Of a DNA stretch of 47,109 nucleotides, positions 25,251 through 34,684 are shown one piece after another (positions within the stretch are counted from its first letter, which is position 1; the number at the start of each line of letters is the position of its first letter). The notes under the pieces were generated by a model, which was not told the DNA's origin, ran no database searches, and saw nothing but the letters and a program-made list of their open reading frames with translations. A program made the translations under genes and the position numbers. Source of the stretch: Actinomycetes bacterium (lineage in GTDB: Bacteria; Actinomycetota; Acidimicrobiia; Acidimicrobiales; Palsa-688); the NCBI GenBank assembly GCA_021799445.1, contig JAJZAM010000005.1, positions 1-47,109 on the forward strand, written 5' to 3'.

Positions 25251-26465
25251 ATGGAAGCGAAAGGGCCCTTGGTAGGTGTACGCGTCATCGACATGTCGTC
25301 GTCGTACGCCGCGCCGACAGCGACCATGTACTTGGCCGATATGGGTGCTGACGTCGTCAAGGTCGAGCCGCCGAACGGGGACGACTCGAGGAGCTGGGGG
25401 CCACCGTTCATCGACGGGGAGTCGGCCTGGTATCTCTCGGCGAACCGCAACAAGCGGAGCCTGTGTTTGAACATCGCCTCGGAAGCGGGCTACGGCGCCA
25501 TGATGAGACTGCTCGAGTCGGCGGACGTGTTTGTCGAGAACATCAACCCGAAGAAGCTCTCGAAGCTCGGGCTGGACCCTGGCACGATCATGAGCCGGTT
25601 TCCGCATCTGATCTACTGTGCCATCTCCGGATTCGGGCTTTCGGGACCCGATGCCGGTTTGCCGGGTTACGACCTGATCGCCCAGGCAAGGTCAGGCCTC
25701 ATGAGCGTCACGGGCGAGCAAGGGAGGATGCCGCAACGGGTTAGCACAGCGCTCTCGGATGTGTCGGCGGGTACAGTGGCAGCGTTCGCTATCGCGGCGG
25801 CACTGGTGGGACGTGAACGTACCGGTATAGGGGATGTGGTGGACGTCGCCCTTCTCGAGGCGGACCTGGCCTTGATGGCGCCGCGCATCGCCAGCTACCT
25901 GGCGGGTGAGCCGGAGCCGAGCCCTTCCGGCGGAACGGATTCGGTTATCGCTGTGTACCAGCCGTACGAGACGGCGGACGATCCCATCGTGGTGGCGGTG
26001 GTCAATGAGGGCATGTGGCAGCGGTTCTGTGCTGTGCTGGAGCTCCCGGCGCTGGCGGGCGACCCGGAGCTGGCGTCGAACGCCGGTCGGCGTGCCCGGC
26101 GGGAGGTGGTCGTGCAGGTCGTCGCCGATCGGTTGCGGGAACGGCCCTCAGGGGAATGGTTGCGACGTCTCCAGGAAGCGGGGGTGCCGTGTGCCCGGAT
26201 CCAGTTCCTGTCTGATGTGGTGGCAGACCCGCAGGTGCAGGCGAGGGGGGCGATCAGGCCTTGGACGGCGACCGGCGACGGGCACTGCGGTGGGGTAGCG
26301 GCGCCATGGCGGCTGGGGAGCATGGCCGACGCGTGGACCTCGTCGCGGCCAGCACCGCGCCTGGGTGAGCACGGGAACGGGATCTTGAGCGAAGCAGGCT
26401 TTTCCGAAGCCGAAATCCAGGAATTGCAGCATGGAGGAGATCTATGGGTGCCATCGGCCCGGTGA
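25251..26465 (+). CDS. CaiB/BaiF (class III) CoA transferase
   Basis: A 404-residue enzyme similar to formyl-CoA transferase relatives. GVRVIDMSSSYAAPTATMYL, ADMGADVVKVEPP and the catalytic segment LPGYDLIAQARSG (about residue 141) are visible. GAGGAGG lies just before ATG 25251. Its 3' end overlaps the next gene by 22 bp. It starts an operon of transferase, crotonase, acyl-CoA dehydrogenase and LLM oxidoreductase. Confidence 0.87.
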   Translation: MEAKGPLVGVRVIDMSSSYAAPTATMYLADMGADVVKVEPPNGDDSRSWGPPFIDGESAWYLSANRNKRSLCLNIASEAGYGAMMRLLESADVFVENINPKKLSKLGLDPGTIMSRFPHLIYCAISGFGLSGPDAGLPGYDLIAQARSGLMSVTGEQGRMPQRVSTALSDVSAGTVAAFAIAAALVGRERTGIGDVVDVALLEADLALMAPRIASYLAGEPEPSPSGGTDSVIAVYQPYETADDPIVVAVVNEGMWQRFCAVLELPALAGDPELASNAGRRARREVVVQVVADRLRERPSGEWLRRLQEAGVPCARIQFLSDVVADPQVQARGAIRPWTATGDGHCGGVAAPWRLGSMADAWTSSRPAPRLGEHGNGILSEAGFSEAEIQELQHGGDLWVPSAR

Positions 26466-27238
26466 TCCGCAGTTCCACGGACGGGCGGATACGGCGTATC
26501 ATCCTCAATCGCCCCGAATCACTGAACGCACTGAACGCGGCGATGGTGTCGGCGCTGGCAGATGAAGTCGCGGCCATACGTGCGGATACGAGCGTAGGAT
26601 GCGTGGTGGTCACCGGCGCCGGGAACCGAGCGTTCTCGGCAGGAGCGGATATCGGCGAGCTCAGCGGGCTCGATGCTGTCCAGGCTCGGCGGGTGCTCCT
26701 GCGCGGGCAGCAAGTCTTCTGGGAGATCGAGCAGCTCGGTGTTCCTGTTATCGCTGCCGTCAACGGCTATGCGCTCGGGGGAGGTCTCGAACTGGCGCTG
26801 GCGTGCTCCCTTCGGTTGGCCTCTGTGGATGCGACGTTCGGTCTGCCTGAAGTAAGGCTGGGCGCGATGCCTGGCTTCGGCGGCACTCAGCGCCTGCGCC
26901 AGAACATGGGGCTTGCACCGGCGCTGTACATGATGCTGACGGGACGCTCCATCGACGCCGCGGAGGCATGGCACGCCGGGCTCCTGTCGCGTCCGCCGCT
27001 CTCATCCGAGGAGCTGGGCGGGGTGGTCGACGAGATCGCTCTTGAATTGGCGAGCTGCAGCCGTTCGACCATGGGCCTGATCCTGGAATCAGCCAGGTCC
27101 GGGGGGGTGTCGGAGGAGCGCCTGCGCCACGAGGCTGCGCTGGGCGCCATCGCTATCTCCTCCCCCGACGGGCAGGAGGGATTCCGCGCCTTCACGGAGA
27201 AGCGTGCGCCACGGTTTGGCCTAGGGGAGTCACCATGA
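26444..27238 (+). CDS. Enoyl-CoA hydratase/isomerase family protein
   Basis: A 264-residue crotonase with IILNRPESLNALN, FSAGADIGEL (about 65-74), AAVNGYALGGGLELAL and LPEVRLGAMPGFGGTQRL (about 132-149). The first catalytic Glu is present in LPEV. By simple alignment, the second (EMVLTG in rat hydratase) is Tyr (YMMLTG), so an isomerase-like or altered hydration chemistry is possible. GGAGGAG precedes the ATG. It ends in an ATGA overlap with the dehydrogenase. Confidence 0.85.
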   Translation: MGAIGPVIRSSTDGRIRRIILNRPESLNALNAAMVSALADEVAAIRADTSVGCVVVTGAGNRAFSAGADIGELSGLDAVQARRVLLRGQQVFWEIEQLGVPVIAAVNGYALGGGLELALACSLRLASVDATFGLPEVRLGAMPGFGGTQRLRQNMGLAPALYMMLTGRSIDAAEAWHAGLLSRPPLSSEELGGVVDEIALELASCSRSTMGLILESARSGGVSEERLRHEAALGAIAISSPDGQEGFRAFTEKRAPRFGLGESP

Positions 27239-28416
27239 CGTCCGCGTCCGAGCGAACCGGTGTGCTAGAGCATGCGCCGGATCCGGCTATCCTGGCGTCT
27301 GTTCGGGGGATCCTGCGGGACAAGGTTGAGCACTTGGCCGAGGAGGTCGACGAGCTCGGCACCTTTCCCGCCGAGAGCTACCAGGCGCTGGCCCGGGCTG
27401 GGCTGGCCGGTCTGCTGATCCCCCATGTCGAGGGGGGCCAACAGGCGAGCACCGTGACGTACGCGGCGGTGATCGAGGAGATCGCGGCCGTGTGTGCTTC
27501 AACTTCCACTGTGTACATGACGCAGATGCACTGCGCCTACCCGATCCTCGTGGCCGGATCGCCTGCCCAGCGCCAGCGATACCTGCCGGGGCTTTGTAGT
27601 GGCACATACTACGGGGCGATTGCCGTCTCCGAACCAGACGCCGGGTCGGACGCGGCATCGATGAGAACTTCCGCTGTCATCGACGGGGATGCCTACGTCA
27701 TCAACGGGCAGAAGATCTTCATCTCGAACGGCGATCGGGCCGACGTGGTCGTCGTCTTCGCCACCATGGATCGCAGCCGGGGAAAGGACGCCATCACCGC
27801 ATTCGTCGTCGAGCGGGGCAGTCCGGGCTTCACGGCGGGGCAGCCCATACACAAGCTGGGTCAGCGAGGTGCATCGACGGTGGAGATGTTCTTCTCAGAC
27901 TGCCGGGTGCCGCTGGACAACATGCTCGGTCCGCCGGGATCCGGGTTCCAGCTCGCCATGCGGGCGTTGGCCAAGTCCCGTATCAGCGCGGCGGCGCAGG
28001 GCGTCGGCTTCGCTCGCGGTGCGTACGAGGCGGCGGCCCGGCATTTCGCGCGGCGCGGAATGCTGGACGCATCGTCCTCCGACGCGCAGGACGTGCAATT
28101 CGAGCTGGCCGGCATGTACGCCGACATCGCGGCCGCCAGGGCGCTGCTGTGGAGGACGGCGCTGTCGGTGGATACCTACGGCGACGACGCGTGGAGGGAC
28201 AGGGAGACGGACATTGCAGTCACGAAGCTGCACTGCACCGATCTCAGCGTACGGGTGGCGGCGCAAGCGGCCCGCCTGCTGGGGGAGGACGGAGACCGGT
28301 CGGACCTTGGGGTCGAGCGCCGGCTCCGGGACGCGAAGGTGACGCAGATCTACGACGGGACGAACCAGATCCAACGGATGCTGATCGCTCGCGCGATCAG
28401 GCGCGCCCACGCATGA
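27235..28416 (+). CDS. Acyl-CoA dehydrogenase with Asp at the base position
   Basis: A 393-residue acyl-CoA dehydrogenase. VSEPDAGSDAAS lies at about 131-142, YVINGQKIFISN near 154, and the C-terminal loop reads QIYDGTNQIQRMLIAR at 371-386. Asp374 replaces the usual catalytic Glu; Asp can serve as base in some cyclic acyl-CoA dehydrogenases, so a cyclic or branched substrate is possible. The gene is coupled on both sides (ATGA). Confidence 0.87.
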   Translation: MTSASERTGVLEHAPDPAILASVRGILRDKVEHLAEEVDELGTFPAESYQALARAGLAGLLIPHVEGGQQASTVTYAAVIEEIAAVCASTSTVYMTQMHCAYPILVAGSPAQRQRYLPGLCSGTYYGAIAVSEPDAGSDAASMRTSAVIDGDAYVINGQKIFISNGDRADVVVVFATMDRSRGKDAITAFVVERGSPGFTAGQPIHKLGQRGASTVEMFFSDCRVPLDNMLGPPGSGFQLAMRALAKSRISAAAQGVGFARGAYEAAARHFARRGMLDASSSDAQDVQFELAGMYADIAAARALLWRTALSVDTYGDDAWRDRETDIAVTKLHCTDLSVRVAAQAARLLGEDGDRSDLGVERRLRDAKVTQIYDGTNQIQRMLIARAIRRAHA

Positions 28417-29366
28417 GCGGCTCCGATTGCCGCGGGGTCGACGGAGCTCTGCGGGCTGGCGTGCAGTTGCCGAACTACGGGACCGGGGCCAGCGAGATCG
28501 GTGCCATGGCCGCTGTGGCAGAGTCGGCGGGCTTCGACAGCGTGTGGCTGAGCGACCACGTCGTCCTGGTGGCTGACGCCGCGTCGAGGTACCCGTTTTC
28601 GAGCGATGGTAAGTTCTTCTTGGCGCCGAGCGAGGACTGGTTCGAATGGGCGGTTACCGCCGGCTACTTGGCGTGTGCGACGCACGAGGTCGAGATCGGC
28701 GTGGGTGTCGCCGTGCTCCCGTTGCGTCACCCGCTGCTGCTGGCGAAGCAGGTGGCCACGTTGGACCGCTTGAGCGGCGGCCGGATAGTGCTCGGCGTCG
28801 GTGCCGGTTGGCTCACCGAGGAGATGCGAGCGCTCGGCGTGGAGCCGGCGGGTCGGGGTGTCGCCATGGACGAGGGGCTCAGGCTCTTGCGCGCGGCATG
28901 GGCAGGGAACCCGGCGTCGGGGAGGTACGGCCGGTACGAGCTCCCGGAAGGGGTCTGGTGCCGCCCGGTCCCCGTGCGCGATCCGCTTCCGGTGTTCGTG
29001 GGCGGGGGCTCGCGGGCAGTTGCGCGTCGTGTGGCGAGGTGGGCCCAGGGTTGGTTCGGCAGCGGACTTGGCGGTGCGCCGACCGTGGACGACGTGGTCG
29101 CGATGCGGCAGATGATCGCGCAAGAGTGCGTCGCCATCGGTCGCGATCCGGCGGAGGTGGAGACGGCACTTCGGGTGAGCGTCAGGGCACGGGAGATCGG
29201 TTCGGGCCGACTGGCGGAGCAGGTGCGGGCATACGCCGAGGCCGGCGTCACGAGGATCTCGTTCGACCTGTCGTGGGCACGGGACCCGCGGACGATGGAG
29301 GGCCGGCTGGTGGAGCTGCGTGCGGCGGTGGCGAGCGCCGACCGGCGTACTGAAGTGGGGGACTGA
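28413..29366 (+). CDS. LLM class F420-dependent oxidoreductase
   Basis: A 317-residue luciferase-like protein. AGVQLPNYGTGASE opens the barrel, DSVWLSDHVVL follows, and LSGGRIVLGVGAGW lies near residue 120; VFVGGGSRAVARR near 195 is the flavin/F420 phosphate region. The start at 28413 overlaps the dehydrogenase stop, although the frame is open upstream. It is the last gene of the 25.2-29.4 kb operon. The substrate is unknown. Confidence 0.84.
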   Translation: MSGSDCRGVDGALRAGVQLPNYGTGASEIGAMAAVAESAGFDSVWLSDHVVLVADAASRYPFSSDGKFFLAPSEDWFEWAVTAGYLACATHEVEIGVGVAVLPLRHPLLLAKQVATLDRLSGGRIVLGVGAGWLTEEMRALGVEPAGRGVAMDEGLRLLRAAWAGNPASGRYGRYELPEGVWCRPVPVRDPLPVFVGGGSRAVARRVARWAQGWFGSGLGGAPTVDDVVAMRQMIAQECVAIGRDPAEVETALRVSVRAREIGSGRLAEQVRAYAEAGVTRISFDLSWARDPRTMEGRLVELRAAVASADRRTEVGD

Positions 29367-29426
29367 GGTGGAGGAGAGCTCCGATGCGTCGGGCCGTCGT
29401 GTCGACCGACGACGAGAGATTTACAA

Positions 29427-29442
29427 TCTGACATAAGTCAGA
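29427..29442. promoter_or_regulatory. Perfect 6-4-6 operator-like palindrome
   Basis: TCTGAC and GTCAGA flank ATAA, giving a perfect dyad in the short gap before the SDR gene. CTGACA inside it could act as a -35, with TAGGCT at 29452-29457 as a weak -10, so a bound regulator would block the promoter. The regulator is not known; the two GntR proteins of the window are candidates. Confidence 0.55.
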
Positions 29443-29480
29443 CAGCTGAGCTAGGCTCGATGGGAGGAGAGGAGACGAGG

Positions 29481-30239
29481 TTGGCTGGTCAACGGATGGT
29501 TGGTCGCACGGCCATCGTCACCGGCGCAGGCCGGGGCCTTGGGCGTGCCATAGCGCTCGGGTTCGGCTCGGAGGGTGCGCACGTCGTTCTGGCGGCTCGG
29601 AGCATCGAAGAACTCGAGGCCGTTGCTGCGGAGGCGCGGTCCCTGGGAGCGAGAGCGTTGGTGGTGCCCACGGATGTCACCAGCAGTGCATCGGTCGACG
29701 ACCTCGTCGGCGCGACCCTGGCCGAATTCGGCACCATCGATGTCCTGGTCAACAACTCCGGCGTCTACGAGGACGTGCCCATGATAGAGATGTCCGATGA
29801 GCAGTGGGACCGCGTCGTCTCGACGAACCTCCGTGGCACGTTCCTGTGCTCGCGGGCAGTGGGCAAGCACTTCATGAGCCGGTCGCGAGGGCGCGCAATC
29901 AACATCGCGTCGAACCTCGGTCTGGTCGGACGGCCAGGGTTTTCGGCTTACTGCGCCTCGAAAGCGGCGATCATCAACTTCACCCGGGCGGTGGCCCTCG
30001 AATGGGCGCGTTTCGGCGGTCAGATGAACGCGATCGCACCAGGTTACTTCGAGACCGATTTCAACACCGCCCTCCGCGCCGACCACGCGGCGGCCACGAA
30101 GGTTGTCGATCGCATTCCCGCGAAGCGGATGGGCATGCCCGACGAGTTGGCGACCCTCTGCACGTTCCTGGCCTGCGAAGCGAGCGATTTCATCAACGGC
30201 GAGACCGTTGTAATCGATGGTGGGGAATCGATTCGATGA
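29481..30239 (+). CDS. Short-chain dehydrogenase/reductase
   Basis: A 252-residue SDR (from TTG 29481). The cofactor motif TGAGRGLG, NNSG near 92, INIAS with the catalytic Ser region, and YCASK with the catalytic Tyr-Lys are all present. It likely oxidises or reduces a hydroxyacyl-CoA or alcohol with NAD(P). A strong GGAGGAGAGGAG (29463-29474) points to TTG 29481; ATG 29460 in the same frame lies before that site and is less likely. Its stop overlaps the thiolase ATG. Confidence 0.86.
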   Translation: MAGQRMVGRTAIVTGAGRGLGRAIALGFGSEGAHVVLAARSIEELEAVAAEARSLGARALVVPTDVTSSASVDDLVGATLAEFGTIDVLVNNSGVYEDVPMIEMSDEQWDRVVSTNLRGTFLCSRAVGKHFMSRSRGRAINIASNLGLVGRPGFSAYCASKAAIINFTRAVALEWARFGGQMNAIAPGYFETDFNTALRADHAAATKVVDRIPAKRMGMPDELATLCTFLACEASDFINGETVVIDGGESIR

Positions 30240-31462
30240 AGACCGATCCGGAGCGCGATCCCGTCATCTGCCTGGCCCTCAGGACGCCGGTCGGCCGGAT
30301 GGGCGGGGTGTTCCGTGACGTGCCGCCCCAGCAGCTCGGGACCGTGGTCGTCAATGCGATCATGCAGCGGAGCGGGCTTTCGCCGTCGGCCGTGGACGAT
30401 GTGCTGCTCGGCAACTGCTACCCGAGCATGGAAGCACCGGCCATCGGGCGCGTCGTCGCGCTCGACGCCGGCCTGCCTACCGATGTCGGCGGGCTGCAAA
30501 TCGATCGTCGCTGCGGATCCGGGCTCCAGGCCGTGATCTACGCGGCACTCCAGGTCCAGAGCGGGGCGAGTGAGCTTGTGCTGGCTGGGGGGGTAGAGAG
30601 CATGAGCCAGGCTGTCCACTACACGGTCGACACACGCTGGGGCGTGCGCGCGGGTGCGGTGACGCTCCACGACAGCCTGGCGCGGGGCCGGGTAACTGCG
30701 GGGGGGAAGAACCACCCGGTCCCCGGGGGGATGCTCGAGACGGCAGAGAACCTCCGCAGAGAGTACGCGATCTCTCGGCAGGAACAAGACGAGCTGGCGC
30801 TCGAGTCCCATTTGCGGGCGGCGCGCGCACAGAAGGAGGGCCTCTTCGACGACGAGATCGTCCCGGTAGCGGTGTCGTCTCGCCGCGGGGAGACGCTCGT
30901 GGCGGTGGACGAGCATGTGCGTCCCGATGCCACATTCGACCAGCTCGCCGCGCTGGCGCCGGTGATGGGCAGGACCGATCGGGAGGCGACGGTGACTGCC
31001 GGCAACGCGAGCGGCCAGAACGACGGTGCCGCGCTGTGCGTAGTGACATACCGTCAACGGGCCGAGAAGCTGGGACTGCGGCCCCTGGCGCGAATTGCGG
31101 GATGGTCCGTCGCCGGTGTGCTGCCAGCGATCATGGGGATCGGGCCCGTTCCCGCCACCCAGCGCCTCCTCGATCGCCTGGGTCTGAGCCTGGCCGACGT
31201 CGACCTGATCGAGTTGAACGAGGCGTTCGCCGCTCAGGTGCTGGCATGCACTCGGGAGTGGAAGTTCGGCGAGGCGGACTTTGCCCGTCTCAACGTCAAC
31301 GGGTCCGGCATATCGCTCGGGCACCCGGTCGGGGCCACCGGAGGGCGGATCCTCGCCACGCTACTTCACGAGATGGAGAGGCGACAGGTCCGCTACGGCC
31401 TCGAGACGATGTGCATTGGCGGCGGGCAGGGGCTGGCAGCGCTCTTCGAGCGGATCCCGTGA
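30236..31462 (+). CDS. Acetyl-CoA C-acyltransferase (thiolase)
   Basis: A 408-residue thiolase that cleaves a 3-oxoacyl-CoA with CoA. The nucleophilic Cys lies in [10 protein letters not shown] (about residue 90), the His motif in [20 protein letters not shown] near 363, and the second Cys in TMCIGGGQG near 393. It is the only thiolase in the window, so the several dehydrogenase modules may all feed it. It is coupled to the SDR gene by ATGA. Confidence 0.9.
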   Translation: MKTDPERDPVICLALRTPVGRMGGVFRDVPPQQLGTVVVNAIMQRSGLSPSAVDDVLLGNCYPSMEAPAIGRVVALDAGLPTDVGGLQIDRRCGSGLQAVIYAALQVQSGASELVLAGGVESMSQAVHYTVDTRWGVRAGAVTLHDSLARGRVTAGGKNHPVPGGMLETAENLRREYAISRQEQDELALESHLRAARAQKEGLFDDEIVPVAVSSRRGETLVAVDEHVRPDATFDQLAALAPVMGRTDREATVTAGNASGQNDGAALCVVTYRQRAEKLGLRPLARIAGWSVAGVLPAIMGIGPVPATQRLLDRLGLSLADVDLIELNEAFAAQVLACTREWKFGEADFARLNVNGSGISLGHPVGATGGRILATLLHEMERRQVRYGLETMCIGGGQGLAALFERIP

Positions 31463-31571
31463 GCGGCGGGCGATAGAAGGTCGATTGGTGGAGGCCACCG
31501 CCCGATCGTCCCGGTCTGGCCGATGGCGCGCTGCGAGGAGTGGGGGGCTCGTCGAGCGAGGAGGAGCAAGT

Positions 31572-32294
31572 GTGAACTGGTTCAGCCCGGAAGAGCTGGT
31601 GGAGATGTCACGCCCGACGATGGACCGGGCGATCGATGCGATAGAGGCACGCGACCTCGACAGGGCCGTGGCGCTGTGTGGTGAGATGCGGAACGAATGG
31701 AGAGGTTTGCACGACACGCTCGTCGGGATGATCGCAGGGTTGGCCAGCCACATCCAGGCGCGCTTCGGCGAGGACGCACTCGAAGACGCATGGATGGACT
31801 CGCTCGACCGCACGTGGCGCACGGAGTCGAGCCGGGTGGTGGCGGCGGATCGGAAGCGGGTCGTACGCGGGTTGGCGGCGACGTGGCGCGCGCACTCGGG
31901 GAGTGGGCGAGGTGCGAATCCCGGCTCGTTCACGATCGAAGAGGACGAGGAGAAGTTCACGTTCAGGATGAACCCGTGCGGCAGCGGGCAGAGGCTGTGG
32001 CGGAACGGGGCATACGAGGGTGAACACCCGTTGACGAAGACCGAGCGGAGCCACGCGTGGACGTTCGGGCGCGCGGACTTTCCCGTCTACTGCACCCACT
32101 GCGCGTTCATGAACGAGATCCTGCCCATCAGGTGGTATGGGTTACCGCTATTCCCCGCCGACCCACCCGAGGACTTCGACCACGACCCTTGCACCTGGTA
32201 CTGGTACAAGGACCCGAGGAGCATCCCAGCCCACTACTGGGAGCGCTACGGCCTGGCCCGCTCGGGATCCGAGGCCACCGGCAAGTCAGAATGA
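31572..32294 (+). CDS. Conserved cysteine-containing protein of unknown function
   Basis: A 240-residue protein. Its N-terminal 110 residues are helical and charged; the C-terminal half has Cys136 (MNPCGSGQR), Cys174 and Cys177 (YCTHCAFMNE), and Cys207 (DPCTWYWYKDP), which could bind a metal. Some resemblance to L-2-amino-thiazoline-4-carboxylate hydrolase-like proteins is possible but not secure. A second, truncated copy of the C-terminal 55 residues lies at 37312, again next to CoA genes, so the family seems tied to this metabolism. GTG 31572 follows GGAGGAG. Its stop overlaps the dehydrogenase ATG. Confidence 0.75.
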   Translation: MNWFSPEELVEMSRPTMDRAIDAIEARDLDRAVALCGEMRNEWRGLHDTLVGMIAGLASHIQARFGEDALEDAWMDSLDRTWRTESSRVVAADRKRVVRGLAATWRAHSGSGRGANPGSFTIEEDEEKFTFRMNPCGSGQRLWRNGAYEGEHPLTKTERSHAWTFGRADFPVYCTHCAFMNEILPIRWYGLPLFPADPPEDFDHDPCTWYWYKDPRSIPAHYWERYGLARSGSEATGKSE

Positions 32295-33838
32295 CGACCA
32301 GCGTGCGCTCCACCGCCAGGCAGGGGCCGGTGTGCGTTGTCGGCAGCGGCACAATGGGTGCCGGCATCGCCCAGATCGCCGCGGTCGCCGGGCACCCCGT
32401 ACTACTCATCGATGCCAACCTTGAACGTGCCGAGAAGGCCGTAGCGCTCATCGCCGAGCAGTTACAACGCGAGGTATCGAAGGATCGATTGAGCAAAGAC
32501 GATGCAGCCGCTGCTACCGAGCGAATCCGTTCGGTCCACGCGATTGCCGACCTTGCCAAGTCTCCACCGTGCGTGCTCGCAATTGAGGCTGTCGTCGAGG
32601 GCCTTGACGTCAAACGCAGCGTCCTCGAACAATTGGAGGCCGTTGTAACCGACTCCTGTCTGGTGGCCACCAATACCTCGTCGCTGTCGATCACCCGGAT
32701 CGGGCGAGGCCTTCGCCTGTCAGAGCGTTTTGTCGGCATGCACTTCTTCAACCCGGTTCCCCGGATGAGGCTGGTCGAAATCGTTACCGGCCTAGCCACC
32801 ACCCCGTCGACGGCTGCCACAGCGACGTCCTACGCCAATGCGTGGGGTAAGACGACCGTGCAGGTCTGCTCAACCCCGGGATTCATCGTGAACCGCGTAG
32901 CCCGACCGTTCTACGGTGAGGCGCTGCGGCTACTCGACGAACGGGCCGCTTCCCCGGCGACAATCGACGCTGTCCTGCGCGATGCAGGTGGTTTTCGCAT
33001 GGGCCCGTTCGAACTGACCGACCTGATCGGCCAAGACGTCAACGAGAAGGTCACCCGTACCGTCTGGAAAGCAACGGGTAATGATCCTCGCTACGCCCCC
33101 TCGGTTTCCCAGGTCAGCCTCATCGACGCCGGGTGGTGGGGGCGTAAGACCGGCCGAGGGTTCTTCAGGTACGACCCTGCCGGTGCGCGGCGTGATACGC
33201 CGGCAGCTGTGTCGCCGGCCGTGTCACTGGCCGAGGTAGTCGTCCGCGGTGACGTTGGCTCGATCGAGCCGATCCTGCGGAGAAGCGGGTTGCCTCTCAC
33301 CCGAAGCGAGGGCCCCGGATTCGTTGAGTTACCCGGCGGTGCCGTAATGCTCAGCACCGATGGCTCACTGGCCACGGCAGTAGCCGCCCAACTCCACAGG
33401 CCAGTGGTCCTGCTCGTGCTCGACCGCTGTCTGGATCCGGATTCCGTCACACGCATCGCCGTCGCTCCCTCCGACGCAATCGGATCAGTGGCTCTCGCGG
33501 AGACCGCCGGGCTGCTAGCCGCCGCAGGGATCACCGCCTCCGTCATCGATGACGCCCCCGGGCTAATCGCCGCGCGCACCGTCGCGATGCTGGTCAACGA
33601 GGCATTTGACGGCCTGCATCGGGGTACCGCTTCCGAGAGCGACATCGACCTAGCGATGCGCCTCGGCACAAACTACCCCCTTGGCCCATTCGCGTGGGCA
33701 GAGCGGTGGGGTCACGCCAGCGTGGTCACCATCCTCGACAACCTCGCCGCCGTTTACGGTGACGGCCGCTACCGGGTCAGTCCGCTTCTACGCCGCCGCG
33801 CCCTGACCACACCCACAACTGCATCAGATGCCCCATGA
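32291..33838 (+). CDS. 3-hydroxyacyl-CoA dehydrogenase, PaaH-like two-domain form
   Basis: A 515-residue paralogue of the 8392 gene with the same order: VVGSGTMGAGIAQIAAVAG, NTSSLSITRIG, GMHFFNPVPRMRLVEIV (catalytic His and Glu), RKTGRGFFRY, then a second 3HCDH domain (MRLGTNYPLGPFAWAERWG). Long stretches such as FRMGPFELTDLIGQ are identical between the two copies, indicating duplication. It is coupled to the Cys-protein gene upstream and the CMD gene downstream. Confidence 0.88.
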   Translation: MTTSVRSTARQGPVCVVGSGTMGAGIAQIAAVAGHPVLLIDANLERAEKAVALIAEQLQREVSKDRLSKDDAAAATERIRSVHAIADLAKSPPCVLAIEAVVEGLDVKRSVLEQLEAVVTDSCLVATNTSSLSITRIGRGLRLSERFVGMHFFNPVPRMRLVEIVTGLATTPSTAATATSYANAWGKTTVQVCSTPGFIVNRVARPFYGEALRLLDERAASPATIDAVLRDAGGFRMGPFELTDLIGQDVNEKVTRTVWKATGNDPRYAPSVSQVSLIDAGWWGRKTGRGFFRYDPAGARRDTPAAVSPAVSLAEVVVRGDVGSIEPILRRSGLPLTRSEGPGFVELPGGAVMLSTDGSLATAVAAQLHRPVVLLVLDRCLDPDSVTRIAVAPSDAIGSVALAETAGLLAAAGITASVIDDAPGLIAARTVAMLVNEAFDGLHRGTASESDIDLAMRLGTNYPLGPFAWAERWGHASVVTILDNLAAVYGDGRYRVSPLLRRRALTTPTTASDAP

Positions 33839-34674
33839 ACACTGGCGGTCCGACCAACGGCCTTCCCGATACCGACGGCCACGGAAGAATCCGCGCGGAC
33901 TTCGCACGCGTCTTTGGCGCCTGGGACGAGTCCTGGCAGCAGGCGATCGAACTCCTGCCCGACTTCGTCGAAGCCCACGTGCAACTCCACGAGGCAGCCG
34001 CCCGCACCGGGAGTCTCACACCTGAAGTCCGGCAGCTCGTCCATTTGGCCCTGGCCTCAGCGGCCACCCACCTGCACACACCCTCTGTCGAGCGACACGT
34101 ACGTGCTGCACTCGCACTAGGCGCTTCCCCCGGAGAGGTCCTCGAAGTCTTTGCCCTCACCAGCACGCTGGGGATCCACGCTTGCACCACAGGCATCCCG
34201 CTGTTACTCGAAGTGCTCACCGAAAACGAGCTCCGGCGCGAACCCTCGACTGCAGACGAGCAACACGCCCAACTCAAGGCGGACTTCGTTGCTAGCCGTG
34301 GCTACTGGAACGAGATGTGGGACGGCCTCCTCGAACTCGCGCCCGACTTCTTTGCCGCCTACACAAAGTTTTCCTCGGCTCCGTGGCAACACGGATTCCT
34401 GAGGCCGCACGTGAAGGAGCTCATCTACCTGGCCTTCGATATTTCCGCCACACACCTCTATGAGCCCGGGGCCAAGCTTCACATGCGTAACGCTCTGAAA
34501 CTTGGTGCCGACGTCGCAGACGCGCTTGAGGTTATGACTATTGCCACCCTGGTGGGATCAAGTACATGCGCGGTAGGACTTCCCATTCTGGCAGCTGCAA
34601 GCGGACATGCGAGTCCAACGCACGCGGTTCCAACGCGGACCGTCTCACCGACCCCAAACGACCAGCAGCCTTGA
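33835..34674 (+). CDS. Tandem carboxymuconolactone decarboxylase-family protein
   Basis: A 279-residue protein with two CMD/AhpD-type repeats, about 40-115 and 150-250. Each repeat has an all-helical pattern ending in a His helix: ATHLHTPSVERHVRAAL in the first, ATHLYEPGAKLHMRNAL in the second. The CxxC redox motif of AhpD is absent, so a peroxidase role is unlikely; lyase or isomerase chemistry or a binding role is possible. It is coupled to the dehydrogenase (ATGA). A stump of another CMD gene lies 1 kb downstream. Confidence 0.78.
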   Translation: MNTGGPTNGLPDTDGHGRIRADFARVFGAWDESWQQAIELLPDFVEAHVQLHEAAARTGSLTPEVRQLVHLALASAATHLHTPSVERHVRAALALGASPGEVLEVFALTSTLGIHACTTGIPLLLEVLTENELRREPSTADEQHAQLKADFVASRGYWNEMWDGLLELAPDFFAAYTKFSSAPWQHGFLRPHVKELIYLAFDISATHLYEPGAKLHMRNALKLGADVADALEVMTIATLVGSSTCAVGLPILAAASGHASPTHAVPTRTVSPTPNDQQP

Positions 34675-34684
34675 CGGAGGAACA

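Noticed and set aside
30044-31324. Long minus-strand frame opposite the thiolase
   Set aside because: The thiolase active-site motifs are all on the plus strand; the opposite frame has none.
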